Shown: in pieces, positions 27,402 to 35,082 of the stretch | How the letters are laid out: each line of letters starts with the position of its first letter | Position numbering within the stretch: position 1 is the first letter of the stretch | Assembly: GCF_004345425.1 (NCBI RefSeq) | Contig: NZ_SLVP01000011.1 | Location: forward strand, 62,001 to 126,000 | Source: Paenibacillus sp. BK033 | GTDB taxonomy: Bacteria; Bacillota; Bacilli; Paenibacillales; Paenibacillaceae | DNA: 64,000 nt | Reading direction: 5' to 3' | Notes under the pieces: model-generated | Told to the model about the DNA's origin: nothing | Databases searched by the model: none | What the model saw: only the letters and a program-made list of their open reading frames with translations | Position numbers and translations under genes: made by a program

Positions 27402-28322
27402 CTAGCCGGAGAAAATCTCTAGGAGCTTGTCCTTAGCCGAAGCAGCCTCCGGCACCTGGTCGAGCAGTTCCTGGAACCGATTAAAATGCATCCTCATGCG
27501 CACCGAGCCGTATAATGCCGCTCCCGTCCGGTCGCATGCTTCTTCCAGCATTTGCTGCCTGTCCGCGACATCTTCCGACTGCAGCCTGCCTTCGAAATAG
27601 TCCAAAATCCACCGGTCTTCCTCCGGTAATTCCTCCAAAAGGAACAAGGTAAGAAGGGTCTTTTTGCGCAAGATAAAATCGTTCTTGTCATCCCAGCGGA
27701 GCAGGTCTTTAATATCATTTTTAATTTGGGCCGCCATTCCTACCTCTTCGGCATATTCCGCTACGACCGGATGCCATTCCCGGCCCGCAAGCATGACTCC
27801 CGCCATGCAGGCGAATACGATAAGCGCCGCGGATTTATGCTGAACCATGGCGAGATAGGATTCCTCGTCTATCACCGCGTTCATCAAATCCAGCATCTGC
27901 CCGTTTGCCGCCTTCAGCAATTGGCCGTTCATCATCCGGACCACCCGGAGCAGCAAGCCCTGATCGAACTCCAGCTCCAGCAGCGCCTGCTGCGAAAGCA
28001 CCATGAAGGAGGCAGCCGTCTGCATCGCGGCCGCCGGCGGTACCCGGGACCAAGCCTGATGAGGGGCGTCCCCGTCCTGCAAATCATCCAGAATATCGGA
28101 TGCCAGAATAAACAATTCAACGGCCGCGGCCGCTTGAAGGATCTGCCCGGACTCTCCTCCGAACATCCGGTAATGAAGCACGGTCAAAAGGCCGAATCTC
28201 ATCGATTCGGCCTGCTTTTCCCGTATAAAAGCACGGGCGTATCCGCGAAGCGGCTCCGTAGTGAAATACTTATCGGAAACCCGCAGCATTTCCCGCCCGA
28301 TCATAGGCACTAGTTCTTCCAT
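27402..28322 (-). CDS. comQ: ComQ-like isoprenyl transferase
   Basis: The 306-residue all-helical protein belongs to the polyprenyl synthetase fold. The first Asp-rich motif is ILDDLQD (Asp79, Asp80, Asp83) and the second is reduced to NDIKD (202-206). This asymmetry is typical of ComQ-type peptide prenyltransferases rather than chain-making synthases. ComQ attaches a geranyl or farnesyl group to the ComX Trp and is needed for its export. GGAGG precedes the ATG. It lies 127 bases before comX in the same direction. A non-peptide prenyl synthase is the alternative, made unlikely by the neighbours. Confidence 0.87.
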   Translation of the reverse strand: MEELVPMIGREMLRVSDKYFTTEPLRGYARAFIREKQAESMRFGLLTVLHYRMFGGESGQILQAAAAVELFILASDILDDLQDGDAPHQAWSRVPPAAAMQTAASFMVLSQQALLELEFDQGLLLRVVRMMNGQLLKAANGQMLDLMNAVIDEESYLAMVQHKSAALIVFACMAGVMLAGREWHPVVAEYAEEVGMAAQIKNDIKDLLRWDDKNDFILRKKTLLTLFLLEELPEEDRWILDYFEGRLQSEDVADRQQMLEEACDRTGAALYGSVRMRMHFNRFQELLDQVPEAASAKDKLLEIFSG

Positions 28323-28352
28323 CCTCTGACCTCCGTCATGGTAGTGTCATCC

Positions 28353-28571
28353 TTATCTTATACGATGGAAGAATATGCCGCCAACTATTTGCATCAGCTT
28401 GTCGTTATTTCGCCCCTTCCGCTTTTGAGATTGTGGTTTGGTTATGGATTGTTGGACGATCTCCTCCCCATTTAATTTATCGAGCAGCACGGCAATCATC
28501 TCCATGCGCTTCTCTATCACCTGGCTTCGATGAACGGACGGACTTTCGTTGGTGTCGTTTCTGGGATTCAT
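28353..28571 (-). CDS. Small basic protein of unknown function upstream of comQ
   Basis: This 72-residue frame starts at ATG 28571, about 11 bases after AAGGAGGA, and ends 30 bases before comQ. A central helix (VIEKRMEMIAVLLDKLNGEE) is followed by a lysine/arginine-rich stretch (KPQSQKRKGRNNDK). I recognise no family. In B. subtilis the small regulator gene degQ sits in this position, but I see no sequence likeness. Co-transcription with comQXPA is likely. Confidence 0.6.
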   Translation of the reverse strand: MNPRNDTNESPSVHRSQVIEKRMEMIAVLLDKLNGEEIVQQSITKPQSQKRKGRNNDKLMQIVGGIFFHRIR

Positions 28572-28617
28572 ATGTACAAAAGTCCTCCTTCAAACTAGGC
28601 CGGATCGCTAAGCAAGG

Positions 28618-29346
28618 TTACATCTCCGCGTAAGCGAAATGAACGTATACGCCCTCCATAGAAAAACAGCCCTCTGGAATTTGGGAGATGAGCTGCTGCG
28701 GAGAATCGCATCTGACGATATCCCCTTTGCGCAGCACCGCAATGCGATCGCAATTTCTCTGCATTTCCCCCATGTCGTGGGATGCCATAACGATCGTTTT
28801 GCCCCGGCTCTTCAGCTTCATAAGCAGAGCCCAGTAACCCGCCCTCGCCTGCTTATCGAGCCCGGTTGTCGGCTCATCCAAGAATATAATTTCAGGATCG
28901 TTCACCAGCGCGAAAGCAAGCGCGATGCGTTGCTGCCAACCGCCGGACAGCCGTTTCACCGGCTTGTTCACGTACGGCTCCAGCTCCAGATCCGCAATAA
29001 TCCGATCGATATCGTTTTGTTTGATGTAAAACGACTGGAACAGTTCCAGCGCTTCACGGACCGTTAGATTGTCAACGAGCGAGTTGCTGTACATATGCAT
29101 GCCGATATATTCCTTCAGCTGCTTGGCTTCCATAATGGCATCCATGCCAAGTACTTCTATCGTTCCCTGATCAGGCCTGCGAAGTCCCATAAGCATCTCC
29201 AGCAGGGTTGTCTTGCCTGCCCCGCTTGTCCCGATAATGCCGAACAACTCGCCTCTGTTTACTTCAAAAGAGACTTCGTTTAACGCGTTGTACGGACCAT
29301 AGCATTTGCATATCGAGCTTACTTGAATGACCGTCTCTAAGTTCAC
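28618..29346 (-). CDS. ABC transporter ATP-binding protein without a partner permease
   Basis: The 242-residue single-cassette ATPase has Walker A GTSGAGKTT near 37-45, signature LSGGWQQRIALA near 134-145, and Walker B EIIFLDEPTTGLD. The GTG start follows GGAGGAGAG. This type usually works with a separate membrane subunit for export or resistance, yet none is found on either side. It is 46 bases ahead of the 72-residue gene and may head the comQXPA transcript. Pheromone export or self-protection is possible but unproven. Confidence 0.88.
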   Translation of the reverse strand: MNLETVIQVSSICKCYGPYNALNEVSFEVNRGELFGIIGTSGAGKTTLLEMLMGLRRPDQGTIEVLGMDAIMEAKQLKEYIGMHMYSNSLVDNLTVREALELFQSFYIKQNDIDRIIADLELEPYVNKPVKRLSGGWQQRIALAFALVNDPEIIFLDEPTTGLDKQARAGYWALLMKLKSRGKTIVMASHDMGEMQRNCDRIAVLRKGDIVRCDSPQQLISQIPEGCFSMEGVYVHFAYAEM

Positions 29347-29466
29347 TGCAGCTCTCCTCCATTCAGGCCGGAATACCTACTCGCCGGAACGTGATCTAGT
29401 AATTTAACCTTACCTGAATCTGAAAGTGTTTTCACCGAAAACCGTGCTGCAGTTTCACGCAATTTT

Positions 29467-29535
29467 TTTGCGGCGTGGTTTGCGGGGCGCAACCGCAAAA
29501 AAAGCCCCGAAAGCACAAAAGTCGTGCTTTCGGGG
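29467..29535 (-). terminator. Terminator after leuA and the DnaA-box region
   Basis: On the minus strand CCCCGAAAGCAC and GTGCTTTCGGGG (29535-29505) make a 12-bp stem followed by CTTTTTTT. A second TTTTGCGG/CCGCAAAA dyad overlaps downstream. Confidence 0.85.
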
Positions 29536-29547
29536 TAAATGTCCACC

Positions 29548-29806
29548 TTTTCCACAGGTTTATCCACAATAATAGGTGAATTGTTAGTTAATTCTGTCGA
29601 TAACAAAGCGTGATTTGTAAAGGTTAATGTCACTAATTACTTACAAAAGCTTCCTTGACCACATCTTTATCCACGTTATGCACATTATCCACAGGCAGGC
29701 TGTGCAAAAACTATCCACGACTTGCACGCATTTTTATACACAGGGAAAAGGCTGACATTATCCGTTTTTTTTCGCTTATGCACAACGTCTGCGGTTTTGT
29801 GGATAA
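29548..29806. other. DnaA-box cluster
   Basis: Within 260 bases there are three exact TTATCCACA boxes: 29560-29568, 29685-29693 and, reversed, 29798-29806. One-mismatch boxes lie at 29548 (TTTTCCACA), 29667 (TTATCCACG), 29676 and 29776 (TTATGCACA) and 29734 (TTATACACA), and a weaker one at 29711. The boxes at 29667, 29676 and 29685 are contiguous. No dnaA, dnaN or unwinding element is present, so this is not oriC. Such clusters in Bacillus bind DnaA and damp initiation. The region lies between leuA and its terminator. Confidence 0.8.
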
Positions 29807-29815
29807 CTATTCCAG

Positions 29816-31357
29816 TTAACCGACATTTTCTTCAATGGCCTGTTTTCTGCTTGTCATAACCGCCTGGTTGCAAGCCGCGACGTACGCTTGTGCAGCCGCG
29901 TAAATGATATCCTTATGGATCGAAGTCCCGCGGAAGCGCTCGCCTTCGATAATAATGCTCACTACCGCTTCGCCATGGGCATCCTCGCCCGTCGACAACG
30001 AATGCAGCTCCAAATCCTCGAATTGAGCGGCTACGGGAATCGCTTGCTGGATACAGTGGATAACGGCCTCCAATGGTCCTTCACCCATTCCGGAGTAGGA
30101 ACGTTCTCTTCCATCCTCGCCGTCCCGGATGGTAACCGAAGCGATGCGGGACTTCTGGCTGCCGGCCAATACCTGCAGATCAATCAGCTTGTATGGATCC
30201 GGCTGTGTCTCGGTCGCTTCGCCTGCGATGCGGATCAGCTCGTCATCGGTGACGATCTTTTTCTCGTCGGCAACTTGTTTGAATTTGATATACACGTCGT
30301 TCAATTCGTTGTCCGCCACCGCAATGCCGTATTCCGACAAACGGTGCTTGATGGCATGGCGTCCGGAATGGCGGCCCAGAATAATCATGCTGCGGGAAAT
30401 CCCCATTGCTTCCGGATCCATGATTTCATAGGTGCTGCGGTCCTTCAGCAGGCCGTCCTGGTGAATGCCGGATTCATGCTGGAAGGCGTTGCGGCCAACA
30501 ATCGGTTTGTTGTAGGCGATCGGATAATGCATCGCGCGGCTGACCATGTGCGAGGTTGTGTAAATCTCGCCTTGCTCGATATTGGTCTCGATCTGCAGAG
30601 CCGATTTGCGCGTCTCGATCAGCATCGCCAGCTCCTCCAGCGAGCAGTTGCCCGCCCGTTCGCCAACCCCGTTTACGGTAACCTCGACTTGCGTTGCCCC
30701 CGCTTGCACAGCCGCCAGGCTGTTCGCGACCGCCATGCCGAGATCGTTATGGTTATGCGTGCTGTAGCGAACCTTGTCTCCGCCCCGTGCCTGACGGCGT
30801 ACCGACGTGAACAGATCGACCATCTCGTTAGGCAGGGCATAGCCCAAGGTGTCCGGCAGATTAATGATGGTTGCCCCGGATTCAATTGCCGCTTCTACCA
30901 GCTCGATGACAAAATCACGATCCGAACGGGTGGAGTCCATTGCGGCAAACTGAATCTCGTCAACGAATTGCTTCGCATAAGAAATCATATCCCTCGCAAT
31001 CTGAATGACTTCCGACCGCGTCTTGCGGATCTGGTGGCTCAGATGAATATCCGAGGAAGAGATGAACAGATGCAGGCGCCGCTTGGCCGCATCCTGCGTC
31101 GCTTTGACGGCGGCATCGATGTCGACCTTCACCGCGCGCGCAAAGCCGCAGATTTCAACGTTTTGCAGCTCGCGGGAGATTTGCTGGATAGCCGCGAATT
31201 CGCCTGGGCTCGAGATCGCAAAGCCCGGCTCGATGATATCGACGCCCAGCTTCGCCAGCTGGCGGGCGATAATGATTTTGCGTTCAGGCTCAATCGATGC
31301 TCCGGGCGATTGCTCGCCATCGCGTAAAGTTGTATCGAAGATTTGAATTTTTTTCAT
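29816..31357 (-). CDS. leuA: 2-isopropylmalate synthase
   Basis: The start is ATG 31357 (MKKIQIFDTTLRDGEQSPG), six bases after GGAGGG. A longer frame reads back into the T-box terminator and is rejected. The 513 residues show the catalytic barrel motifs LRDGEQSPG, the metal-binding HNHNDLG and NGVGERAGN, and a C-terminal leucine-sensing domain from about 390. It condenses acetyl-CoA with 2-oxoisovalerate, the first step to leucine. It stands alone, without leuBCD, behind two leucine T-boxes. Confidence 0.95.
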   Translation of the reverse strand: MKKIQIFDTTLRDGEQSPGASIEPERKIIIARQLAKLGVDIIEPGFAISSPGEFAAIQQISRELQNVEICGFARAVKVDIDAAVKATQDAAKRRLHLFISSSDIHLSHQIRKTRSEVIQIARDMISYAKQFVDEIQFAAMDSTRSDRDFVIELVEAAIESGATIINLPDTLGYALPNEMVDLFTSVRRQARGGDKVRYSTHNHNDLGMAVANSLAAVQAGATQVEVTVNGVGERAGNCSLEELAMLIETRKSALQIETNIEQGEIYTTSHMVSRAMHYPIAYNKPIVGRNAFQHESGIHQDGLLKDRSTYEIMDPEAMGISRSMIILGRHSGRHAIKHRLSEYGIAVADNELNDVYIKFKQVADEKKIVTDDELIRIAGEATETQPDPYKLIDLQVLAGSQKSRIASVTIRDGEDGRERSYSGMGEGPLEAVIHCIQQAIPVAAQFEDLELHSLSTGEDAHGEAVVSIIIEGERFRGTSIHKDIIYAAAQAYVAACNQAVMTSRKQAIEENVG

Positions 31358-31385
31358 GGGAAAACCCTCCGTTATGTTTTTTTTG

Positions 31386-31790
31386 GATGCAAAAAAGCCT
31401 GCCGTCTCTGTGTAAGAGACGACAGGCTGCCGTGGTACCACTCTCATTGGCCGGAACCTTCGTGAAGCAGCCAGCCATGCCGGCTAAGCCTTAAGCTTCA
31501 TGCGGTTCCGACCCGCTTGAACACCCGATGACGGAGGTTTACCGTAACGATGTACTCGCCATAGCTTAACTGCAGTTTTAAGCAGCCGGCCGGCCTCCAT
31601 CATTCCGCTCCCAGGCGAGTTCAAGCTTAAGCTTCGACTGCGTCGCACCACCCCGCAGCTCTCTGCAGCAACGATTGTTCCGTTCAGGCTCCGCCTGACT
31701 GTTCAATCGCGCCGTGTACCCGCTCAATTGCTTTACTAATCCTGTTCCCAGCGTTTTGTATATGAATTTGCGTATGTTCATTGGTCTTCC
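31386..31790 (-). promoter_or_regulatory. T-box leader 2 of leuA (proximal)
   Basis: On the minus strand a stem I opens with GCTGGGAACAGG-ATTAGTA. It closes with GAA-CTC-GCCTGGGAGC, where CTC is the likely specifier codon for leucine. The T-box proper AGAGTGGTACCACGG is at about 31444-31430. A terminator follows, with stem AGCCTGTCGTCTCT / AGAGACGGCAGGCT and a T run (31391-31428). Uncharged leucine tRNA should favour the antiterminator and leuA expression. Confidence 0.9.
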
Positions 31791-31828
31791 GCGAATGCGT
31801 GAATCTTGCCAAACCTAGTTCAAAAAAC

Positions 31829-32175
31829 ACCAAAAAGCCTGTCGCCTCTTGAAATCAAGAGACGACAGGCTATCCTAAACCTGCGCGGTACCACCCTTGT
31901 TGACATCAACCGCCGCAAAGTTAAACGGCTTCGAATGTCCACCTTAGGCGCATTGCCAACTCCGGATGTTGACGAATGCGCACCCTTTTACGGGGGTTAT
32001 CCGTAGCAACGTACTTGCGGGCTATCCATGGCCAGCCGCGCTATCCGTTGCTCCGCTCCCAGGCGAGTTTCTGGCATCCTTCGACTGCGTTGCACCTTCC
32101 CGCAGCTCTCTAAACCCGGATTAGCCTTACTACTCCTGTTCTCAGCGTTTGCACAGTATGATGTTTGAACTATTG
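31829..32175 (-). promoter_or_regulatory. T-box leader 1 of leuA (distal)
   Basis: A second complete T-box precedes the first. Stem I reads GCTGAGAACAGG-AGTAGTA and closes with AAA-CTC-GCCTGGGAGC, the same CTC leucine codon in the same register. GGGTGGTACCGCG is at about 31897-31885. The terminator AGCCTGTCGTCTCTT / AAGAGGCGACAGGCT with a T run ends near 31832. Terminator and stem I sequences closely match leader 2, indicating duplication. Confidence 0.9.
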
Positions 32176-32181
32176 GTACCC

Positions 32182-32210
32182 ATTATATTCCCCAAGAAAT
32201 ATTCTGTCAA
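32182..32210 (-). promoter_or_regulatory. Sigma-A promoter of leuA
   Basis: TTGACA (32210-32205) and TATAAT (32187-32182) are exact consensus hexamers separated by 17 bases. The start point would fall just before T-box 1. The promoter begins 20 bases after the tsaD stop. Confidence 0.88.
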
Positions 32211-32229
32211 TTCAAATAAAAAATATTTG

Positions 32230-33276
32230 CTAAGAGACGGACGGCTTGGCCCAGCCCTCCAGCGAGAAATTAGGCTCCGCCTTCATCTCCAGCGAAGTGA
32301 ATTCGCCCTTCTGCCATTTCAAAAAGGCCGCGGCGCCAATCATGGCCGCATTGTCCGTGCACAGCTTGTGCGGCGGGACCAGAAGCGGCACGCCTTCTTT
32401 GTCGCAGCGCGATGCAAGCGCCTCGCGCAAGCCTTTATTCGCCGCTACGCCGCCGCATAAGAGAAGCTGCTTGGCGCCAAAGGCGCGGACGGCGCGAAGC
32501 GCTTTTTCGACGAGCACCTCGATGACCGACTCCTGGAATCCGCGGGCGAGAGCACCGGCATCCAGCGTTTCGCCCTTCATATTCGTCTGATTGATAACGG
32601 CAAGGACGGCAGACTTCAACCCGCTGAAGCTGAAATCGTAAGAATCAGGCTCCAGCCATGCCCGCGGCAGCTCAATGACAGCCTCCGCCTCCGAAGCAAG
32701 CCGGTCGATATGAGGCCCTCCGGGATACGGGAACTTCAAAGCTCTTGCTACTTTGTCGTAAGCCTCCCCGACCGCATCGTCGCGGGTACGCCCAATCATG
32801 CGGAAGCTGCCTTCGCTCTCGAGCAGCACAAGCTCCGTATGCCCGCCGGAAACGACAAGCGCCATGCACGGGTATTCCAGTTCGTGAACAAGCTGATTGG
32901 CATAAATATGACCCGCGATGTGATGCGTCCCAATAAAAGGCACATCCAGCGCCATCGCGAGGCTTTTGGCAGCAACGATTCCAACCAGCAAAGCCCCTAC
33001 AAGCCCCGGACCCTGCGTGACGGCTACCGCCGAAATATCCTGCAGCGTAAGACCGGACTCCTCTATTGCCTGCTCAATCATAAGCGTAATGACTTCGACG
33101 TGCTTGCGCGATGCGATCTCCGGGACGACACCGCCGAATTGTTTATGAATCTCGATCTGGCTCGAGATGACATTGGATAATATATGTTTACCGCCGCGTA
33201 CGACGGCGACCGAGGTTTCGTCACAGCTTGTTTCGATCGCCAGAATTACGGCATCCTGATTCGATGTATTCACCAT
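32230..33276 (-). CDS. tsaD: tRNA threonylcarbamoyladenosine transferase TsaD
   Basis: The 348 residues start at ATG 33276 (MVNTSNQDAVILAIETSCDET), with GAGGAG upstream. The iron/ATP-binding HxxxH is in GTHHIAGHIYAN and the ASKHA fold motifs AIETSCDETSVA, VSGGHTELVL and CGGVAANKGLR are present. It transfers the threonylcarbamoyl group to A37 of ANN-decoding tRNAs with TsaB and TsaE, encoded in the same operon. It overlaps rimI by seven bases. Confidence 0.95.
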   Translation of the reverse strand: MVNTSNQDAVILAIETSCDETSVAVVRGGKHILSNVISSQIEIHKQFGGVVPEIASRKHVEVITLMIEQAIEESGLTLQDISAVAVTQGPGLVGALLVGIVAAKSLAMALDVPFIGTHHIAGHIYANQLVHELEYPCMALVVSGGHTELVLLESEGSFRMIGRTRDDAVGEAYDKVARALKFPYPGGPHIDRLASEAEAVIELPRAWLEPDSYDFSFSGLKSAVLAVINQTNMKGETLDAGALARGFQESVIEVLVEKALRAVRAFGAKQLLLCGGVAANKGLREALASRCDKEGVPLLVPPHKLCTDNAAMIGAAAFLKWQKGEFTSLEMKAEPNFSLEGWAKPSVS

Positions 33277-33755
33277 TCTTGCTCCTCTGCTGCAGGCTGA
33301 TAGAAGTTCAGGTCCGCCCACATGATTAACGCGTCCTCGTTATTGTCGGAATAATAAGCCGGACGGATGCCGGAAGGCTTGAAGCCCAGCTTCCGGTATA
33401 AGCCTTGCGCAACCTCGTTGGAGACGCGAACCTCCAGCGTCATTTTGTTCGCGCCGAAAAAAGCCGCCGTCCGTTGCAGCTCGGTTAACAGCCGTTCGCC
33501 AAGCCCTTGGCCTCTATGATCCGCGCGTACGGCAATGTTCGTGACATGAGCCTCGTCTACAATGACCCACATCCCGCCGTAGCCAATAATTTGGCCGTCA
33601 TGCTCCATCACCATGTAACGCGCAAACATGTTGCTCGTCAGCTCGTTTTTGAACGCTTCCGGCGTCCACGGCGTCGCAAACGCCTCATGCTCAATCGCAA
33701 CGATAAACGGAATATCCGCTATCGTCATGGAACGAAAAACAAGATCGGAAGGCAT
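33270..33755 (-). CDS. rimI: Ribosomal-protein-alanine N-acetyltransferase RimI
   Basis: The 161-residue GNAT protein has the acetyl-CoA loop VRADHRGQGLGERLL near 77-91 and the RimI-type segment MTLEVRVSNEVAQGLYRKLGF. It acetylates the N-terminus of ribosomal protein S18 in known cases. Start and stop overlap neighbours (TGATG with tsaB, seven bases with tsaD), as in the conserved tsaE-tsaB-rimI-tsaD operon. Confidence 0.92.
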   Translation of the reverse strand: MPSDLVFRSMTIADIPFIVAIEHEAFATPWTPEAFKNELTSNMFARYMVMEHDGQIIGYGGMWVIVDEAHVTNIAVRADHRGQGLGERLLTELQRTAAFFGANKMTLEVRVSNEVAQGLYRKLGFKPSGIRPAYYSDNNEDALIMWADLNFYQPAAEEQEW

Positions 33756-34576
33756 CAGGACTTCGCCTCCCCCTGCTGCTTGGCGCGAAGATTTACTTCC
33801 GCCTCTGCCAGCTGGGTATAGTTAGGCGTCAATCCGTGCGTGTCCGCGATCTCGCCTCTAAGCAGACGCTCGCGGCCAAGCCAGGCTACCGCGCGGCCTT
33901 CCAGCTCATAGGGCAGCAGATGCACTTCCGCTACGGACTCATTGTCCCCGCATATTGCCTGAAGCCTTTCCGCTTGTTCACGGTGCTGCGCCAGATCGCC
34001 GACAACCCAAATGCGTTTTACATGTCCACGCTCCCGTGCCGCGTCTCCCGCAATCCGGTCCACCCAGTCCTGCATGAGTCTTACGCCGTCTGTCGCAAAG
34101 CAACTCCACTCGCCGCCTGCCGACATCGCATAGCCGCCCGTATAGACTTGTCCGCGCCGGGCATCCATAATCGGGAGAACCCAGTCCTCGCCTTCGCCGG
34201 CCCGGGAATAGGGATCCGCGCCAAGCTCGACGCCAGCTGCATGATGCCAGCCACCGTAGGCGATCGCCTCAAGACTGGAGACGCCGACCAGAGGCTTGCC
34301 CCACACCCAGGCAAGCGTCTTTGCTGCCGCCACCGCAATCCGCATTCCCGTATAGGACCCCGGACCGCTGCCAACCGCAATGGCGCCCACGTCCTTGGAC
34401 GTTACGCCGCATTGCTCCATCAGCTGCTTGATATGGGTAATGACGTGCACGGAATGGTTTCTTTCCGCCATCGACTGCATATCCCCGAGAATACGGCCTT
34501 TATCCAAGATCGCTGCCGCAAAAGCAGCGGTAGAAGTATCAAACGCTAACACCGGTCCTACATTACGTTCAGTCAT
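33755..34576 (-). CDS. tsaB: tRNA threonylcarbamoyladenosine protein TsaB
   Basis: About 273 residues from ATG 34576 (MTERNVGPVLAFDTSTAAF). The ASKHA start LAFDTSTAAFAAAI and GSGPGSYTGMRIAVAAAKTLA near 100 are diagnostic. It is the non-catalytic partner of TsaD. It overlaps tsaE by eight bases. It is somewhat longer than the usual 220-240 residues because of an insertion in the C-terminal half. Confidence 0.93.
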   Translation of the reverse strand: MTERNVGPVLAFDTSTAAFAAAILDKGRILGDMQSMAERNHSVHVITHIKQLMEQCGVTSKDVGAIAVGSGPGSYTGMRIAVAAAKTLAWVWGKPLVGVSSLEAIAYGGWHHAAGVELGADPYSRAGEGEDWVLPIMDARRGQVYTGGYAMSAGGEWSCFATDGVRLMQDWVDRIAGDAARERGHVKRIWVVGDLAQHREQAERLQAICGDNESVAEVHLLPYELEGRAVAWLGRERLLRGEIADTHGLTPNYTQLAEAEVNLRAKQQGEAKS

Positions 34577-35066
34577 CGTTATTCCCTGCTCCCATCTCAT
34601 TCAACAAAACCTCGCACCAAGCGGCATAAGGTTCGCCGATTCCGGAGATCCGGAACCGGCGCTCCTCGCCGCCTTCATGCGCAATATACATTTCCAGGCG
34701 TTCCGGCGGCAGCAGCTCTTCAATCAGGCTTGCCCATTCCACAATCGTAACCCCTTCGCCGAAGAAATAATCGTCCAGCCCCAGCTCGTCGGCTTCTTCC
34801 AGGGACAGGCGGTACACGTCCATATGATAAAAGGGCATGGAGGCCCCCTCGTATTCTTTGATAATCGTAAAGGTCGGACTGTTTACAATATCCGTCACGC
34901 CAATGGCTTTCGCGAATTTTTGCGAAAAGGTTGTCTTGCCGGCTCCAAGATCTCCGTCTAGTGCAAGCACGGTGCCCGGCTTGACTAGCCCGGCAATCCG
35001 CAGCGCAAGCAAGGCAGTTTCCCGCTCGCTGCGGACGTTAAGGACTACTTGTCCTTCAATGGTCAT
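34569..35066 (-). CDS. tsaE: tRNA threonylcarbamoyladenosine ATPase TsaE
   Basis: 165 residues from ATG 35066, six bases after AGGTG; a TTG at 35090 would overlap thiL and the ribosome site. Walker A GDLGAGKTTFSQKFA near 37-51, the TFTIIKEYEG segment and YRLSLEEADELGLDDYF identify TsaE. It hydrolyses ATP to reset the TsaBD complex. Confidence 0.94.
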   Translation of the reverse strand: MTIEGQVVLNVRSERETALLALRIAGLVKPGTVLALDGDLGAGKTTFSQKFAKAIGVTDIVNSPTFTIIKEYEGASMPFYHMDVYRLSLEEADELGLDDYFFGEGVTIVEWASLIEELLPPERLEMYIAHEGGEERRFRISGIGEPYAAWCEVLLNEMGAGNNDD

Positions 35067-35082
35067 CTTCTTCACCTGCTTA

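Noticed and set aside
28353..28571. degQ identity for the 72-residue gene before comQ
   Set aside because: Only the position matches; length and sequence differ from DegQ.
29343..29633. 96-codon frame upstream of the ABC ATPase, its stop overlapping the GTG start
   Set aside because: It starts at GTG with no ribosome site and runs through the DnaA boxes and the leuA terminator hairpin; composition is not protein-like.
29548..29806. Replication origin (oriC)
   Set aside because: There is no dnaA, dnaN or AT-rich unwinding element beside the boxes, and the flanking genes are leuA and an ABC ATPase.
29888..31327. 479-codon plus-strand frame opposite leuA
   Set aside because: It is a shadow of leuA; it has no motifs and the T-box leaders point to the minus strand.
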